From positions 1-52,017 of the forward strand of contig NZ_LPNO01000029.1 in the NCBI RefSeq assembly GCF_001952855.1: DNA of 52,017 bases, read 5' to 3'. This document shows, one piece after another, positions 50,875 through 52,017 of this stretch. The notes beneath the pieces were generated by a model, which did not search any database, was not told the DNA's origin, and saw nothing but the letters and a program-made list of their open reading frames with translations. The position numbers were made by a program, and so were the translations under genes. Within the stretch, counting starts at the first letter, position 1; every line of letters starts with the position of its first letter. The DNA comes from Pseudomonas sp. ATCC PTA-122608 (lineage in GTDB: Bacteria; Pseudomonadota; Gammaproteobacteria; Pseudomonadales; Pseudomonadaceae).

Positions 50875-51214
50875 AGTGCTCCACTCTTACTGTTGTATTT
50901 TTTATAGTTCTAGCGGCCTTGTGAGCTGCAGAACCGGATCAGATATCTCGGATATCCCCCGGCAGCGGCCTGGCAACTGTACCGGTACAGTGTAGAGCGC
51001 CGGTTGATCGCTTGAAAAGCTGGCTGCTAGGGGCAAAACCCGGGTGTGTCGCTTAAATGAAAGAAAAAGACAGAATTGCGGCGGGGTGATGCCAGAGTTT
51101 CGGGCAATCCTTGGCTTTCCTGACACTTTCGTTCGGTGCCTCATTTGCAACTGGGTTTTTCTGCCTGGTGCTCGACGGTATGATTGCGCCGATTTTTTCT
51201 TCAGGTGAACTCCC
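50875..51214. promoter_or_regulatory. braC upstream region with two palindromes
   Basis: This 340-base gap between divergent genes holds ACTGTACCGGTACAGT (50976-50991), a perfect 16-bp palindrome, and GATATC-TCG-GATATC (50942-50956). Both lie 65-120 bases before the braC ATG and are candidate operators. No gene is seen. The right part holds the promoter of the DUF2288 gene; no clear -35/-10 pair was fixed. Confidence 0.45.
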
Positions 51215-51517
51215 ATGACGCAAGAACCTAGCACCCTCTATGCCAAGCTGCTTGGTGAAACCGCCGAAATTTCCTGGAAGGAGCTTGAGCCGTTCTTTGC
51301 CAAGGGTGCCCTATTGTGGGTCGACGCCGGGCTGGATTTGATCGCGGCCGCTGAGGGTATGGCTGAGGATAACCGTGAGAAAGTCGCTGCCTGGCTGGCT
51401 GCGGGGAGTCTTGGCGAGGTGTCTGCGACGCGGGCATTGGACCTGGTTGAGCGGGATCCTAGCTTGTGGGCGGTGGTGGTTTCGCCGTGGATTCTGATCC
51501 AGGAAAGGGCGGGGTAG
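51215..51517 (+). CDS. DUF2288 protein
   Basis: This 100-residue cytoplasmic protein begins MTQEPSTLYAKLLGETAEISW and includes FFAKGALLWVDAGLDLIAAAE and LVERDPSLWAVVVSPWILIQ, the DUF2288 layout. It is helical and acidic. It diverges from braC. No function is known for the family. Confidence 0.82.
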   Translation: MTQEPSTLYAKLLGETAEISWKELEPFFAKGALLWVDAGLDLIAAAEGMAEDNREKVAAWLAAGSLGEVSATRALDLVERDPSLWAVVVSPWILIQERAG

Positions 51518-51706
51518 GAAATCGCTGCGCGAAAATGGTGCGTGATTTTTCAGGGTTTGAGTGTGTAGCGGGGTAACTGCATTTGCGGTGATGGCACGTT
51601 GCCGTAGAGAAAGGTCACAGGCGGGGGTTACGTGCGCGTCATGGGAACAGTTTTGTTTGCGGCGGAATGCGGGGGGAATTGTTTCTGGGTGTGAGTTTTT
51701 GGAGTA

Positions 51707-51766
51707 CATATCCGTTATTTAGGTAACGGCCGCTTAGGGTTCCGCTCTTACAGCGGGTCACTTTTG
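51707..51766. repeat. 60-bp dispersed repeat, right copy (inverted)
   Basis: CATATCCGTTATTTAGGTAA to CACTTTTG is the reverse complement of the unit at 938-997 with only a few changes. The 315-base stretch before the transposase holds this repeat, the IS end and no gene. Confidence 0.85.
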
Positions 51767-51772
51767 GCAAAC

Positions 51773-51832
51773 GAGAGTGTCAGATTTTTTGTGTTCGGGC
51801 CGGTTACGGCCTGCCGTCAGGCAGGCCTAGCT
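51773..51832. mobile_element. Probable end of an IS256-family element
   Basis: The stretch starting GAGAGTGTCAGATTTTTTGT lies between the 60-bp repeat and the transposase stop codon and has the look of an IS terminal inverted repeat. It includes GGCCTGCCGTCAGGCAGGCC, a hairpin just after the gene. The other end and any target duplication are outside the window. Confidence 0.5.
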
Positions 51833-52017
51833 TTACCAGGTCGGCCTGATAAATCGATCTCCGTACAGAATCGCAAATTGATTCATCGCGCTCTTCCAAT
51901 CATGAGCTGCACTGCCCCAATTCGCGGTGATATTTCGCAATGCCAGCCAGATTAGCTTTGTCGCGGACTCATCCGTTGGGAAGTGGCCTCGCGTCTTGAT
52001 GATCTTGCGCAACTGGG
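51833..52017 (-). CDS. IS256-family transposase, C-terminal part (cut by window edge)
   Basis: Reading the minus strand gives 60 residues before the TAA at 51835-51833. They include KIIKTRGHFPTDESATKLIW, LALRNITANWGSAAHDWKSA and MNQFAILYGDRF. The motif TRGxFPxDE..AxKLxWLALRN is the conserved end of Mutator-type (IS256) DDE transposases, and the final W..A.NQFAI matches too. The catalytic DDE residues lie outside the window. Confidence 0.88.
   Translation of the reverse strand, partial: QLRKIIKTRGHFPTDESATKLIWLALRNITANWGSAAHDWKSAMNQFAILYGDRFIRPTW

Noticed and set aside
1..52017. tRNA or rRNA genes
   Set aside because: No cloverleaf-type TTCGAATCC contexts or rRNA-like stretches were recognised by eye on either strand; a covariance-model scan would be needed to be certain.

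Overview
The window is chromosomal DNA of a Pseudomonas of the fluorescens group. The evidence is the high G+C protein-coding style, at least eight REP doublets of the kind whose arm begins GTGGGAGCGGGCTTGCTCGC, and neighbourhoods typical of the genus: aotJQMOP, piuC beside a TonB receptor, braCDEFG, slyB and dinG. Nearly all genes look intact. Both edges cut insertion sequences: an IS3-like OrfA at 1-176 and the C-terminus of an IS256-family transposase at 51833-52017. Just inside each edge lies a copy, in opposite orientation, of the same 60-bp repeat.

Layout. 1-1010: IS fragment and a 0.7-kb imperfect inverted repeat with a REP doublet at its centre. 1014-5192 (minus): arginine/ornithine importer aotJQMOP, with an intra-operon hairpin after aotJ. 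5193-5616: repeats only. 5617-8252 (minus): ATP-dependent DNA ligase and its metallo-beta-lactamase-fold exonuclease. 8452-12420: penicillin-acylase-family lipoprotein, YfcG-like glutathione transferase, isochorismatase-like hydrolase. 12577-21089: an iron island with a TonB siderophore receptor, PiuC and a FecBCD-type ABC importer on the minus strand, opposite a divergent OmpR/EnvZ-type two-component system. 21230-25611: small SEC-C proteins, lipoproteins, a collagen-like secreted protein and CopD. 25711-34240 (plus): dinG, an agarase-like glycoside hydrolase, an EstB-like serine hydrolase, an OmpA lipoprotein with a histone-H1-like tail, pdxH and slyB. 34318-36132 (minus): a bacteriocin-type toxin with a colicin-E3-like nuclease end and two candidate immunity genes. 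36289-43160: nhaA, a Cds1-like PLP enzyme, an FAD dehydrogenase, a lipoprotein, an atypical SDR and a divergent LysR regulator. 43157-45619 (minus): a four-gene bufferin-type cluster (peptide precursor, DUF692/MNIO enzyme, DUF2063 partner, DoxX). 45879-50874 (minus): branched-chain amino-acid importer braCDEFG. 51215-51517: a DUF2288 gene.

How the genes work together. Two amino-acid ABC importers have the same plan: the binding-protein gene is first and is followed by a hairpin that should keep the membrane subunits less abundant. In the iron island the outer-membrane receptor, periplasmic binding protein, permease and ATPase form one import route, PiuC lies in the same transcription unit, and a Fur-like site overlaps the presumed promoter. 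The bufferin cluster is the best candidate for an unusual system: a Sec-exported cysteine-rich peptide is expected to be modified by an iron enzyme with its partner protein, behind a promoter that resembles an ECF-sigma site. The toxin locus is the second: it has a pyocin-S core and a nuclease end but no receptor-binding domain.
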